A stretch of DNA of 64,000 nt, taken from assembly GCF_000737335.2 (NCBI RefSeq), contig NZ_JMCC02000003.1, positions 84,741 to 148,740 on the forward strand, in the 5' to 3' direction. A model generated the notes under the pieces. It was not told the origin of the DNA, made no database searches, and saw nothing but the letters and a program-made list of their open reading frames with translations. This DNA is from Enhygromyxa salina. GTDB taxonomy: Bacteria; Myxococcota_A; Polyangia; Nannocystales; Nannocystaceae. The position numbers and the translations under genes are program-made. Shown here piece by piece: positions 20,151-33,143 of the stretch; positions within the stretch are counted from its first letter, which is position 1, and every line of letters starts with the position of its first letter.

Positions 20151-20300
20151 GCGCTGGCAACATACCCGGCGAGTGGCGAATCGCGTTGTCTGAGCTGGGT
20201 GATGAAATCGTGAAATTATGGGATCATTTTTTTGATTGTGGCGACTGCGTTTGCGGTGCAACAACGCACCCGCTTCGAAATAGGCAAAGCGTCCGGGACA

Positions 20301-20843
20301 TCAGCGGGCCCGATAGCGCAGCTGCACCAATTCGCACTCGTGCGGCTCGAGTCGCTCGACAGATTCCAGCGCGAGCCGTCGCCGCTGCCCCACCCCCGCA
20401 AACAAAGAAGCCCCCCCGCCCAGGATCACCGGCACCACCGTGATGATCAGCTCATCGACGAGCTCCGCGTCGAGGGCCTGGCGGATCAAGTTCCCACCGT
20501 CGAGATACACGTCGGCCTCGCCCGCAGCTGCGCGCGCCTGATCAACGAGCGAATGGATGTCGCCGGCGACGGCTTTGACAGACGCAGGCGCGCCGGTCAG
20601 CGGGCGCCCCGTTGCAACCAACACCGGCAGCTCGCCATACGGCCACGCCCCCTCGAACCCTGCCACCACGTCATAGGTGTTGCGACCCATGAGCAGCGCC
20701 CCGACCTCGGCGATGAACGCGTTGTAGCCGTAGTCGGGCGGGGGATCGCCGCTCGGCTGCGGCAGCCACGACAGGTCGTCGTTGGGGCCGGCGATGAAGC
20801 CGTCGAGCGACGTTGCGATGAACACCCTGACGCGGCTGGGCAT
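20301..20843 (-). CDS. Dihydrofolate reductase-like (RibD C-terminal) protein
   Basis: A 180-residue protein of the stand-alone RibD-C/DHFR fold: VRVFIATSLDGFIAGPNDDLSWL at the start, the NADPH-site strand ALLMGRNTYDVVAGF, and DVYLDGGNLIRQAL followed by the closing VPVILGGGASLF. Such proteins reduce unknown pterin- or flavin-related substrates and are common in soil bacteria; they are not the essential FolA. It lies in a minus-strand run with lipoprotein, RluA and Hsp33 genes, without overlap to any. Confidence 0.9.
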   Translation of the reverse strand: MPSRVRVFIATSLDGFIAGPNDDLSWLPQPSGDPPPDYGYNAFIAEVGALLMGRNTYDVVAGFEGAWPYGELPVLVATGRPLTGAPASVKAVAGDIHSLVDQARAAAGEADVYLDGGNLIRQALDAELVDELIITVVPVILGGGASLFAGVGQRRRLALESVERLEPHECELVQLRYRAR

Positions 20844-20864
20844 CGCAAGATGCTACGCCATGGC

Positions 20865-22103
20865 CTACAGCTGGTCGATCTGCAGGAAGTAGAGCCCGCC
20901 GGTCTCGTAGCCGTCGACGAAGATCGTCACCTCTTGCCCAGCGTCGAGTTGGACCTGAGTGTAGTCGTAGTCGCAGGCGAGATCCGTGCCGTCGCAGTCC
21001 GAGCGCACGTAGACGACGGCCTCGAAGTTGGAGCCTTCGGTGGTGATGCTGTAGGTGCCGCTGACCGGCGCGGTGAACGAGAGCTTGGCCTCGGGCGCGC
21101 CGGGGCTGTCGCCGCCGACGCACCCGCCCACGTACTCGTCGGTCTCGGTGGTGGTGTCGCCGCCGTAGGAGACGGGGAGCGTGTTGGGCAGCTCCACGGT
21201 GGCACAGGTCGCCCCGCCGGTGTCGCCGTCGCCGTCGCCGTCGCCGTCTCCGTCGCCCGTGTCGGTGGTTGGGTCGCCGTCGCCGTCACCCGGGGGGACG
21301 ACCGGGGCGCCAAGCAGCGAACACGCGAGCGCCGGGAGACCCAGGCAGACGTTGTCGCCGCTGCAGTAGGCGTCGGCGTTGCACTGGCCCTCCACGCACA
21401 GCTGCCCGACACCCGGCAGCGCAGCGCAGGTGTTGGCAGCGGCCACGCACACGGAGTTTCGGGGATCGCAGACACCGTTCGCGCAGGCCTGACCTGGGCC
21501 CGGCAGCGGAACCGCGGCCACGCAGGTCATGGTCTCGTCGCACATGGCCCCGGTCGCGCACACGTTGTCGGGACACGGCTGACCGATCCCGGGCAGCGGG
21601 CCGCTGGACTGGCAAGGGTTCACGCACACGTTGGCGCTGCAGACCAAGCCCTGCGCGCAATTGGAGAACGCGAGCCCCAGCTCGGCCGAAGACGCGGCGA
21701 TGTCACAGGGAAACCCAGCCGTCAGGTTGCCGTGCCACGGAAAGCAAGGCGCGACGCACACCCCAGCCGGAAGCGGCGGCTGCGAGGCGCGACAGGCCAG
21801 CGAGTCGATCCCCTCGAGCTCCGCCGCTGGACACGAACCGTCATAGCTGAGGCCGGCGAGGTAGGCCTCGTCATTGACCTCGTCGTACGCGGTGATCAAG
21901 TCCACGAAGCACTCGTTGGCATTCGCGTACGGATACTCCGGGCACTGACAGCTGAACACTGCGTTGCAGTAGCCCGCGGCCATCCGTTGCGGATACTCGT
22001 TGGCCGGGATGTCGGCGGTCTCTTGCTTGCACCCGATCGACCCAGCCAGAGCGAAGGTCGAGGCGAGCACGGCCGTACGAGGGAAACGTGGCAGGCTGAA
22101 CAC
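20865..22103 (-). CDS. Cys-rich lipoprotein with poly-GD linker
   Basis: Starting at GTG 22103 it has 412 residues and a compact lipoprotein signal (FALAGSIGC, Cys25); an ATG at 22160 would add 19 residues ahead of the signal. After the anchor come regularly spaced Cys pairs, with repeated CANGVCDPRNSVC-, CVEGQCNADAYC- and NVCATGAMCDETMTC-type units that resemble EGF-like or Dickkopf-like knots. A (GD)n spacer follows near residues 290-315, and the C-terminal domain looks like the bacterial pre-peptidase C-terminal beta-sandwich (SFTAPVSGTYSITTEGSNFEAVV and GQEVTIFVDGYE). It is probably a surface binding protein of unknown ligand. Confidence 0.8.
   Translation of the reverse strand: MFSLPRFPRTAVLASTFALAGSIGCKQETADIPANEYPQRMAAGYCNAVFSCQCPEYPYANANECFVDLITAYDEVNDEAYLAGLSYDGSCPAAELEGIDSLACRASQPPLPAGVCVAPCFPWHGNLTAGFPCDIAASSAELGLAFSNCAQGLVCSANVCVNPCQSSGPLPGIGQPCPDNVCATGAMCDETMTCVAAVPLPGPGQACANGVCDPRNSVCVAAANTCAALPGVGQLCVEGQCNADAYCSGDNVCLGLPALACSLLGAPVVPPGDGDGDPTTDTGDGDGDGDGDGDTGGATCATVELPNTLPVSYGGDTTTETDEYVGGCVGGDSPGAPEAKLSFTAPVSGTYSITTEGSNFEAVVYVRSDCDGTDLACDYDYTQVQLDAGQEVTIFVDGYETGGLYFLQIDQL
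21222..21291. repeat. Hexamer-rich Gly-Asp coding tract
   Basis: Clustered GTCGCC/GTCTCC hexamers encode the Gly-Asp spacer of the Cys-rich lipoprotein on the minus strand, broken by a TTDT insert. Confidence 0.85.
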
Positions 22104-22234
22104 GGCCGGCAGAGTAACCAGGTCATGCAGGGCTTGCCATGACCGCAGTCGCATGTGCACGCGAGTCGGCGCACAACCTCAGCGCACACGAGCCCACAAA
22201 TCCAAGAGCAAACTGGCTGGGTCGGTGGTCGAGC

Positions 22235-23167
22235 TCAGGGCAGCTTGCCCCACGCGGGGAGCTTGGCCTCGAAGGCCAGCGCCGCGCCAGAGACCGGGTG
22301 CTCGAAGTCGAGGCGCTGGGCGTGGAGGCACAGGCGATCGAGCTGCGCTGGCGCAATGTCCCGATCACCGGCCCCATCACCCCCATAACGATGGTCCCCC
22401 ACGATCGGGAAGCCCAAGTGGGCCGCGTGGGCGCGGATCTGGTGGGTCCGACCGGTCTCGAGCTCTGCATCCAGCAATAGCTCGGGATCGCTCGCCGAGC
22501 CCGAGGCGGCGCCAACGAGACGAAAGTGGGTGAGCGCAGCCTTGGCCCGCCCATCGCCGGGCTTGCCGATCACCACGCCCCCTTCGCTCAGCTTGATCAG
22601 CGGCGCGTCGCAGCTCAGCTCGCCCGCCGGTTCGCACCCCGGCCGCGGCCGGACCCGCAACCGGTAGCCGCGGCGCATCCGATGGTCGCGGAACTGCTTG
22701 TGCAACGACTTGTTGGCGATGCTGCGGATCGTGAACACGACCAGCCCCGAGGCCCCGCGATCGAGCCGGTGGACCACGCCCACGTAGGGGCGCGTGATCC
22801 CTTCGGCCTCGAGCCGGTGGATCAGGGCCTCACTCAGGCACCCAACCGCGGTCTCGCGCACGGGCGAGACCGGCACCCCAGCGGGCTTGTCGATGACCAC
22901 GAAGTCTTGCTCGCGGTGGACGAACACCAAGTCTTCCGGCGGGAGCGGCTGCGCGTCGAGGGCCTCGGTGTAGAGCACGACGCGCTCCCCAGCCGCGACC
23001 AGCACCTGCGGCAGGCGTACGCGCAGCCGGTTGACGTACACGCCGCCGGCCCGGATCAGCTCCGCCGCGCGGTCACGATCCAGGCCCCGCACCCGTCGCG
23101 CCAGCATGTTGCGCAGGCTCATGCCCTGCTCGAGCGGGACGACGCGGAAACGTTTTGGACTGGTCAT
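22235..23167 (-). CDS. RluA-family RNA pseudouridine synthase
   Basis: A 310-residue protein with an N-terminal S4-like RNA-binding segment (about 16-66; LRNMLARRVRGLDRDRAAELI, VYVNRLRV) and the RluA catalytic domain. The active-site loop is HRLDRGASG with catalytic Asp136; the family norm is HRLDxxTSG, so Ala replaces Thr. The VIDKPAGVPVSP strand and the C-terminal TGRTHQIRAHAAHLGFPIVGDHRYG motif are complete. It converts uridine to pseudouridine in rRNA or tRNA; the exact site cannot be told. Its start overlaps the Hsp33 stop by 4 bp, so both are made from one message. Confidence 0.95.
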   Translation of the reverse strand: MTSPKRFRVVPLEQGMSLRNMLARRVRGLDRDRAAELIRAGGVYVNRLRVRLPQVLVAAGERVVLYTEALDAQPLPPEDLVFVHREQDFVVIDKPAGVPVSPVRETAVGCLSEALIHRLEAEGITRPYVGVVHRLDRGASGLVVFTIRSIANKSLHKQFRDHRMRRGYRLRVRPRPGCEPAGELSCDAPLIKLSEGGVVIGKPGDGRAKAALTHFRLVGAASGSASDPELLLDAELETGRTHQIRAHAAHLGFPIVGDHRYGGDGAGDRDIAPAQLDRLCLHAQRLDFEHPVSGAALAFEAKLPAWGKLP

Positions 23168-24081
23168 GACTGCACGCTGCGCAGCTGCTTGGCGAGATCG
23201 CGAACTTGGGTGGCCGCGACCAACGTGACCTGTCCGCAGAAATTACAGCGAACCTCGGTCTGGGGCTGCTCGTCCGCGAGCGCCTCGAGATCCCCGGGGC
23301 CCAGCGTGGTCAGGACTTCGAGGGCCCGCTCGGGTCCGCAAGGGCAGTGAAAGGTGATCGGGTGCTCGAGCATCCGACGAAACTCCGTCCCGCCCAGCGC
23401 AAACCCGACCAGCTCGTCGAGCTCGCGCGCGTGGGCGAGCAACAAGCCACGCAGACCCCCAAGCCGCTCGCCAACCTGCGTGACCGTGGCGGGATCGCTG
23501 CCCGGAAACCCCTGCGCGAGCACCCCGGCGGCGCGCAGCACCTGGCCGTCCTGATCCAGGATCACCGCGGTGCGCAGCGCAGAGGGCAGCTGCTCGCTGT
23601 GCGCGAGGTAGTGCTCGAGGTCCTCGTCAATCTCGCCGCTGCGAAGCCCCACGCTGCCTTGGTAGGGCTGGGCCAGCCCGAGGTCGCGGGTCACCGTCAC
23701 GTGGCCGCGGGCGCCGACCGCCCCGGTCGTGCTCGGTCGCGGATCGACGTCGAGCAAGCGGTTCGCCAAGTGCGTCGGGCTGAGCGCCGTCGCCACGCAC
23801 GCGCGCACCCGCCCGTCACCGTGGGCGTCAACGACCACCTGACCCACGGGGCCGCCGCCTTGCAGCTGGATCCGCACGCGCTCGCGCTCGCCCTTGCCCA
23901 GTGTCGCCAACAACGCCCCGGCCGTGAGCGCGCGACCCAGCACCACCGCCGCGATGCCCCGCGCCTGTTGTCGATCGCAAGCTTCGCGGATCGCGTGGGT
24001 GGTGATCGCCGCGACCACCCGGATCGTCTCGGGCTCGTTGATCGCCCGCAGCAGCGCGTCTGTGGCCGGCATGGCCGGCAA
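23164..24081 (-). CDS. hslO: Redox-regulated chaperone Hsp33
   Basis: A 305-residue cytoplasmic chaperone. The N-terminal substrate-binding fold (about 1-180) includes GRALTAGALLATLGKGERER and VRACV. The C-terminal redox switch has all four zinc ligands as Cys246-Pro-Cys248 and Cys279-Asn-Phe-Cys282 (CxC and CxxC). Oxidation of these thiols releases zinc and activates holdase function under oxidative stress. It is the upstream gene of a two-gene operon with the RluA synthase. Confidence 0.95.
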   Translation of the reverse strand: MPAMPATDALLRAINEPETIRVVAAITTHAIREACDRQQARGIAAVVLGRALTAGALLATLGKGERERVRIQLQGGGPVGQVVVDAHGDGRVRACVATALSPTHLANRLLDVDPRPSTTGAVGARGHVTVTRDLGLAQPYQGSVGLRSGEIDEDLEHYLAHSEQLPSALRTAVILDQDGQVLRAAGVLAQGFPGSDPATVTQVGERLGGLRGLLLAHARELDELVGFALGGTEFRRMLEHPITFHCPCGPERALEVLTTLGPGDLEALADEQPQTEVRCNFCGQVTLVAATQVRDLAKQLRSVQS

Positions 24082-24111
24082 GCTACTCCAACTAGGCGGC
24101 CTCGAACATCC

Positions 24112-24888
24112 CTACCCGGGGGGGCCGGAGGTGCTGTCGAACCCGAGGGTGACGCGCAGGCGGTCCATCTGCCCGACCGTGTTGCCCATGGTCGTGTGCG
24201 TTTGCAGGTCGCCATCGATCGCGCGCTCGACGTTCTCTGGGACGGCGTTGTCACCCAGCGCGACGAAGCTGGCCACGTAGTTGCCGTACTCGACGGTCTG
24301 ATCCGAGAAGTTCAGGCTGATCTCGGCGAGGTTGAGCCCACCGCCGGCCGGGAGGGCCTGCGTGAACGTGCCCGAGATCGTCAGGTAGCTGCCGTCGAGC
24401 TGAAAGCCGCCGTCCTCGTCAGAGTAGTAGACGTCGTAGAACTCGCCGCTGGCGCCCGGGATGTCGTGGTTGTTGTTCAGGAGCGGATCGTCGAGTCGCA
24501 CGGTCAGCTCGGGGCCGTTGACCGTGAACGTGAACGGGGTCGGGGCCATGCCGCCGGTGCGCTCGTAGAAGGTGATTGACTCGAGGTTGGGCAGGTCCAT
24601 GACCGGGACGAGCTCGACGGGCGGGAGATCGTCGGGGGTGCCAAGGTCGAACTTGGGGCCGTCATCGCCGTCGCCGTCGCCGTCACCGGTTGGATCGCCG
24701 TCTCCATCGCCGTCGCCGTCGCCGTCGCCATCTCCATCGCCGCTGCCGTCGCCGTCGCCATCTCCGCTCGACCCCGACTCGCCCTGGGTGGTGACGCCGC
24801 CGGTTGGATCACGCCCGTCGTCAGCGCCCGGCTTGGCGCACGCGAGGGTCAGCAACAGAGCACACAGGCTAGGTGAAGAGGCGCGCAT
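24112..24888 (-). CDS. Lipoprotein with poly-GD linker, unknown function
   Basis: A 258-residue protein with a lipobox (LLLTLACAKP, Cys17), then a Gly-Asp/Gly-Ser spacer to about residue 77. The globular part (78-258) has no recognised family: it contains ITFYERTGG, FTVNGPELTVRL, EFYDVYYSDEDGGF and ISLNFSDQTVEYGNYVASF, consistent with a beta-sandwich. It is separated by only 83 bp from the divergent thrombospondin-repeat lipoprotein, which also has a GD spacer, so the pair may share a regulated promoter region. Confidence 0.75.
   Translation of the reverse strand: MRASSPSLCALLLTLACAKPGADDGRDPTGGVTTQGESGSSGDGDGDGSGDGDGDGDGDGDGDGDPTGDGDGDGDDGPKFDLGTPDDLPPVELVPVMDLPNLESITFYERTGGMAPTPFTFTVNGPELTVRLDDPLLNNNHDIPGASGEFYDVYYSDEDGGFQLDGSYLTISGTFTQALPAGGGLNLAEISLNFSDQTVEYGNYVASFVALGDNAVPENVERAIDGDLQTHTTMGNTVGQMDRLRVTLGFDSTSGPPG
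24662..24770. repeat. Hexamer-rich Gly-Asp coding tract
   Basis: Runs of GTCGCC and GTCTCC/ATCTCC hexamers encode the spacer of the minus-strand lipoprotein. Confidence 0.9.
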
Positions 24889-24971
24889 GCCCCCAGACTA
24901 TCCGATCCTATGTGCGCGGGACGAACTCGGGACAGGTTCGGTGCCAAGCGGTAACTGATGGTTGTGAGCCC

Positions 24972-26477
<1,506 letters not shown>

Positions 26478-26511
26478 AAGCCGTGGCACCCAGCGCGGGT
26501 CAGGGCTGAGC

Positions 26512-27984
26512 TCAATCCAAGCGCAGGTCCGCGAAGCTGGGGATCCCGCGAGGGTCCATCTCGAAGTCCCGCACCCGCCAGCTGTGCACCGCCACGCTCG
26601 CCCCATACATCAAGGGCACCAACGGCCACTGCTCTTCAAACAGCTCGATCACGGCCCCGAGCTCCGCGGGCTCGCGCTGCGCCGCCGCGAGCCGCCGGTC
26701 CATCTCGGGATCTGCGTAGCCACCCAGATTCGTCGTGCTGGCCATGGGCGTGCCCGCCCGTGGGATCCGCTTTGACGACAACAGCGCGCTCAGGAACTCT
26801 ACGGGCTCGGGCGTCTCGGCGATGTACCCGGACAAGATCAGGTCATGCTCACCGCGCCGCACGGCGTCGAAGAAGCGCTCGGGTGAGTCTGCCTGCTGAA
26901 TGATCACCCCGATCCCCAGCACCCCAAATTGCTCGGCGATGACGTTGGCGACCCCCATTGGATCGGGCAGGTAAGGCCGCGGTCCCCAGACCACGAGCAT
27001 GCGCAGCGAAGTTGGCTTGTCGGCGATCTCGGCGAGCGCCTTCGCGGCGATCTCTTCACCGTAGCTGGGCAGGCTGCGCCGACTGGGCGCGAGCGCGGGC
27101 GGCAGCAAGCCACGCGCGGCGAAGGCAGCGGGGTTGTCGTGGCTGGTCCGCGCGATCGCCCATGGATCGATCGCGGCCGAGAGCGCCCGCCGAACCGCGG
27201 GGTCGCGCAGCCACGGCCGCCGACAGCCAAACGCCAAGAACGCGGTGCTCTGGCCGGGTTGGTAGACCTTGCGGACCCCCTGCAGACCCTTGGCGACCTC
27301 GCGCGGGAGCATCATCGTGAAGTCGATCTCGCCGCTCTCTAGCGCCTCGCGCAGCTTGCCGGGCTTGTTGTCCTCATCGAGGGGGTAGGCCCAAAACTCG
27401 ATGCGCTCGATCGACGGCCGCGCGCGCGACCCAGCCAACCAATGCGGATTGCGCTCGAGGGTCAGGACCTTGCCTGCGGACGCGATGTTCTCTTCGACGA
27501 TCGCGTACGGGCCCGTGCCGATCCAGTGCTTGGCCCCGCGCTTGCCGATCACGCTCCAGATCTGCGCGAGGTGGGGCTCGAGCACGACGTCGCGCTCGAG
27601 ACAGTTGAACTGAACGCGGCGCCCGCCAGCCGCGTTGACCTTGGACACCGCGCGCAGCGGCGCGACGTGCTGCAGCGAGGCCGCGACGTCCTCGGGCTGC
27701 ACCGCCGTGCCGTCGCTGAACGACAGATCGTCGACCAGCCGCAGCGAGTAGCGGGGCATGCCCGTGAGCGCGATGGTCTCGAGCCGCAGCTCGTGGGCGA
27801 GGTAGCGACTGTCGGGGACGATCTTTCCATCGGTCCGGGTGTAGAGCGTCTCGAAGCACTGGTTGCGGACGATCACGCCCGACAGGTCTTGCGCCTCCCA
27901 AGGATCCAGACCGCCCCAGCCACCGAGCAGACCCACGCGCAAGGTGGTGGGATCGGCCTCGTTCGTCTTGCTCGTCCGGCTCAC
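26512..27984 (-). CDS. Orphan peptide/nickel-type ABC solute-binding protein
   Basis: A 490-residue protein from GTG 27984; a TTG at 28020 is the alternative. It belongs to solute-binding family 5 (DppA/OppA/NikA): LRVGLLGGWGGLDPWEAQD, RYSLRLVDDLSFSDGTAVQPEDVAAS, WIGTGPYAIVE, AVRRALSAAIDPWAIA and VIAEQFGVLGIGVIIQQ all fit the family in order. Unusually, no signal peptide or lipobox is visible from either start, and no permease or ATPase gene is nearby. It may be a cytoplasmic sensor or ligand-sequestering relative, or the true start may be misplaced. The ligand is unknown. Confidence 0.82.
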   Translation of the reverse strand: MSRTSKTNEADPTTLRVGLLGGWGGLDPWEAQDLSGVIVRNQCFETLYTRTDGKIVPDSRYLAHELRLETIALTGMPRYSLRLVDDLSFSDGTAVQPEDVAASLQHVAPLRAVSKVNAAGGRRVQFNCLERDVVLEPHLAQIWSVIGKRGAKHWIGTGPYAIVEENIASAGKVLTLERNPHWLAGSRARPSIERIEFWAYPLDEDNKPGKLREALESGEIDFTMMLPREVAKGLQGVRKVYQPGQSTAFLAFGCRRPWLRDPAVRRALSAAIDPWAIARTSHDNPAAFAARGLLPPALAPSRRSLPSYGEEIAAKALAEIADKPTSLRMLVVWGPRPYLPDPMGVANVIAEQFGVLGIGVIIQQADSPERFFDAVRRGEHDLILSGYIAETPEPVEFLSALLSSKRIPRAGTPMASTTNLGGYADPEMDRRLAAAQREPAELGAVIELFEEQWPLVPLMYGASVAVHSWRVRDFEMDPRGIPSFADLRLD

Positions 27985-28155
27985 TGAGGCGATTGTTTCA
28001 GACCGCGGCCGATGGGGCAAAGCTGGTCCCCAGATTGGCTCAGGTGGACGGGAGCCCGTCCCTGGCGGGCAAGCGTGGTTGCTGATCGCCCACGGATGCG
28101 CACATGGCCGCAGTGAACTGGGAGTCGCTCCGCCCAGACGAGGTCGCGGATATAG

Positions 28156-28467
28156 TGGGCAGATGTCACTTCGCGCGCGCTTGTTCGTGCCCCCGGGTTC
28201 GCGGGTGAAGGTCAGCTCGAGATGGTCTCGTGGTCCGGCGGGCAGTGGTACTTGCTCGTGTCCGAGTACTCCTCCGGCAAGCTCGCGGCCTACGATGTCG
28301 ACGACAACGGTGACCCGATCAACGCCAGCCGCCGCGACTTCGTGACCGGCCTGACCGGCGCCGAGGGAGCGTTCTTGGATCCCTACAGCGGCGACTTCTT
28401 GTTCACGACCTTTGGCGGCGGCAACCGCTTGATCGCGATCCGCGGGTTCATTCCGAATCCGCAGTAG
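28156..28467 (+). pseudogene. C-terminal fragment of a beta-propeller-like protein
   Basis: The frame is open from just after a TAG at 28153-28155 and encodes about 103 residues with no plausible start: ALVRAPGFAGEGQLEMVSW, LLVSEYSSGKLAAYDVDDNG and FLDPYSGDFLFTTFGGGNRL. The last segment looks like the final blade of an NHL/SMP-30-type propeller. An ATG at 28222 gives only an 81-residue piece. Since the N-terminal bulk is missing upstream, this is read as a remnant of a larger secreted protein. It overlaps the convergent acetyltransferase by 20 bp. Confidence 0.55.
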
Positions 28468-29266
28468 ACGGGGGCGGTGGCTCCGGCAGCTCGTGGAACG
28501 CGGCCCTGCACTTGGGCACGAAGCCCGCGCGCTGGCACACCCCGGCCGAGGTCGACTCGTCGGCCCAGACCACCACGTGATCGATCCCTTCGGCTCGCAA
28601 CACGCCCAGCCGATGGTCGAGCAAGCCCTGATAGATGCCCTGCCGCCTGTGCTCGCGCAGGATCGCGGCGCCCTGCAGGTAGCCCAGATCCTGCCCCTGA
28701 CCTCGCAGCATGCGCAGGGTCGCGGTGCCGATCAGCGCGTCGTGCCAGTAGACCAGCCACGAGCGCAAGTCGTCGTCGTCACGGGCGAGCGCTCTGACGA
28801 TGAAGGCTTCCGACTCGCGGCGAAACGCCGGCCCGCGCTCCCACGCTCGCGCGTTGACTTCGGCGTAGTCTTCGACATCCCCGGCCCCGACCTCACGCAG
28901 CTTCAGCCCCTCGGGCAGCTTGGGCGGTCGCGCGGGCACCCGCATGCTCAAGCCCAGCGCGTACGCCAACCGCTTGATCCCCGCCCGCTCGAGTCGCTCC
29001 GACAGATCGTCCGGGGTGCTGCCTGGACCAACAATCCACCGCATCCCGGCCCCGTGCTCGAGGTACGCGCGCTTGACCTCGGCGATCCGAGCATCAGCGG
29101 TGTCTTTTTCCAACCGAGCAAGGAACACACCGTTGCGGTTGGGGTGCGGCACCGAGGGCGTCGTGAGCTGCACCCAGTCCGGGCGATCGATCAACACCGC
29201 ATCAGGTGACAACGCGAGCGCGTCGACTAGCACGCGCTCCAACTCGATGGCGCCAAGCTCGACCAT
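28448..29266 (-). CDS. GNAT-family N-acetyltransferase
   Basis: A 272-residue protein; ATG 29266 was chosen because the longer frame has no homology-like character. The N-terminal half (1-130) is a degenerate GNAT-like domain. The C-terminal half (about 135-265) is a full GNAT domain, with LKLREVGAGDVEDYAEVNARAW opening, the acetyl-CoA loop GAAILREHRRQGIYQGLLDHRL (RxxGxY form of the RxxGxG/A motif), and closing VVWADESTSAGVCQRAGFV. It is therefore a tandem-GNAT protein. Substrate unknown; such enzymes acetylate amines on small molecules or proteins. Confidence 0.88.
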   Translation of the reverse strand: MVELGAIELERVLVDALALSPDAVLIDRPDWVQLTTPSVPHPNRNGVFLARLEKDTADARIAEVKRAYLEHGAGMRWIVGPGSTPDDLSERLERAGIKRLAYALGLSMRVPARPPKLPEGLKLREVGAGDVEDYAEVNARAWERGPAFRRESEAFIVRALARDDDDLRSWLVYWHDALIGTATLRMLRGQGQDLGYLQGAAILREHRRQGIYQGLLDHRLGVLRAEGIDHVVVWADESTSAGVCQRAGFVPKCRAAFHELPEPPPPSTADSE

Positions 29267-29332
29267 GGCCGTGGATAGCAAGCATGGCGGCTCGTGTCGA
29301 GACTCGCAGCCCCCCCTGTGGCGGCAAATATA

Positions 29333-29430
29333 GCCCCCTGTTAGGGGGCCACCAGCCCATCGAGGGAGCGCCAGCGACCGACGCCGCGCAGCGGCGGGAG
29401 CATGGCAAAGTGCCAAGCCCGCTGTGGGGG

Positions 29431-29437
<7 letters not shown>
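29333..29437 (-). terminator. Terminator-like repeat element, copy A
   Basis: Read on the minus strand it begins TTTTTGACCCCCACAGC, includes the stop codon of the M16 gene, and ends in a 7-bp perfect hairpin GCCCCCT/AGGGGGC (29333-29349, loop of 3) followed by TATATTT. Hairpin plus T-rich tail fits a rho-independent terminator for the M16 gene. The 34-bp start matches copy B in inverse orientation at 30 of 34 positions. Confidence 0.7.
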
Positions 29438-32409
<2,972 letters not shown>

Positions 32410-32554
32410 GCGCGGGACATAGCATATCTCTGCGCAATAGCGCATGACGTTTGATCCCTTGCGCTGTACAGACGCGCGATTCACGGGACTTTTGCCGAAA
32501 AACTTGCGCTGCGCGCCTCTTTCCGCGTCTAGATATTTATCTACACTCCGGCCG
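32410..32554. promoter_or_regulatory. Divergent promoter region, M16 protease / cytochrome c
   Basis: A 145-bp divergent gap that is clearly more AT-rich than its surroundings (AGATATTTATCTACA just upstream of the cytochrome gene). It must hold both promoters. AGATATTTATCT at 32531-32542 is near-palindromic and overlaps where a -10 element for the plus-strand gene would sit. Confidence 0.45.
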
Positions 32555-32917
32555 ATGTCCCGCACTCTCGCACTGTGTTTCGTGTTCGTCGGATTCGCCG
32601 CTGGCTGTGGCGACAAGGGCGGTGACGCCAACGCGGCTGCCGAGGCCGAGAAGGTCTGGCAGGAGCGCTGCGTCACCTGCCACGGCCCGGACGGCGGCGG
32701 CAACGGACCGGGCGCTGCCGCGCTGGCGGTCAAGCCTCGCTCGTTCAAGGATCCGACCTGGCAGGCCAGCACCGACAACGACCGGATCAAGAAGGTCATG
32801 GTCGAAGGCGGCGCGGCGGTGGGGCTGAACGAAGCGATGGCGCCGAACCCCGATCTGAAGGACAAGGTCGCCGTGCAAGACGAGCTGGTCAAGAAGATCC
32901 GCAGGCTCGCGCAGTAG
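32555..32917 (+). CDS. Small lipoprotein cytochrome c
   Basis: A 120-residue protein; ATG 32555 starts a signal with lipobox FAAGC (Cys18). It has a single class I haem c site: Cys39-Val-Thr-Cys42-His43, followed by GPDGGGNGPGAAAL. Met95 (LNEAMAPNPDL) is the likely sixth ligand. It is a membrane-tethered electron carrier facing the periplasm. No oxidase or reductase partner lies nearby, so its electron-transfer partner is encoded elsewhere. Confidence 0.92.
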   Translation: MSRTLALCFVFVGFAAGCGDKGGDANAAAEAEKVWQERCVTCHGPDGGGNGPGAAALAVKPRSFKDPTWQASTDNDRIKKVMVEGGAAVGLNEAMAPNPDLKDKVAVQDELVKKIRRLAQ

Positions 32918-32923
32918 CATTCG

Positions 32924-33030
32924 TTTTTGACCCCCACAGCCGCCTTCGCACTTTGCGGTCACTCGCTGCGCTCGCTCCCAATTGGCTGGCTGTGCGCGAT
33001 GGCATGTGTGGCCCCCTGAAGGGGGCTTTG
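32924..33030 (+). terminator. Terminator-like repeat element, copy B
   Basis: Seven bp after the cytochrome c stop the plus strand reads TTTTTGACCCCCACAGC, identical over 17 bp to the reverse complement of copy A. The element ends in the hairpin GCCCCCT-GA-AGGGGGC (33011-33026) followed by TTTG. Its pre-hairpin sequence GCATGTGTGGCCCCCT recurs exactly in the copy at 48.2 kb. Confidence 0.7.
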
Positions 33031-33143
33031 TCGTGCCAACTCGAGCGCTGGATCCGAGTGGCGGCTCGTAGCAACTCGAGCCGAGTGACGCCTGTTTGGG
33101 TGAGCGGAGGGGGTTCGCGTCCACTTCGCGGTAGGGTGGGGCG

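Noticed and set aside
32410..32937. Extension of the M16 protease frame across the divergent cytochrome c gene
   Set aside because: The extension is antisense to a well-supported cytochrome c gene, and the ATG at 32409 begins a lipoprotein signal.
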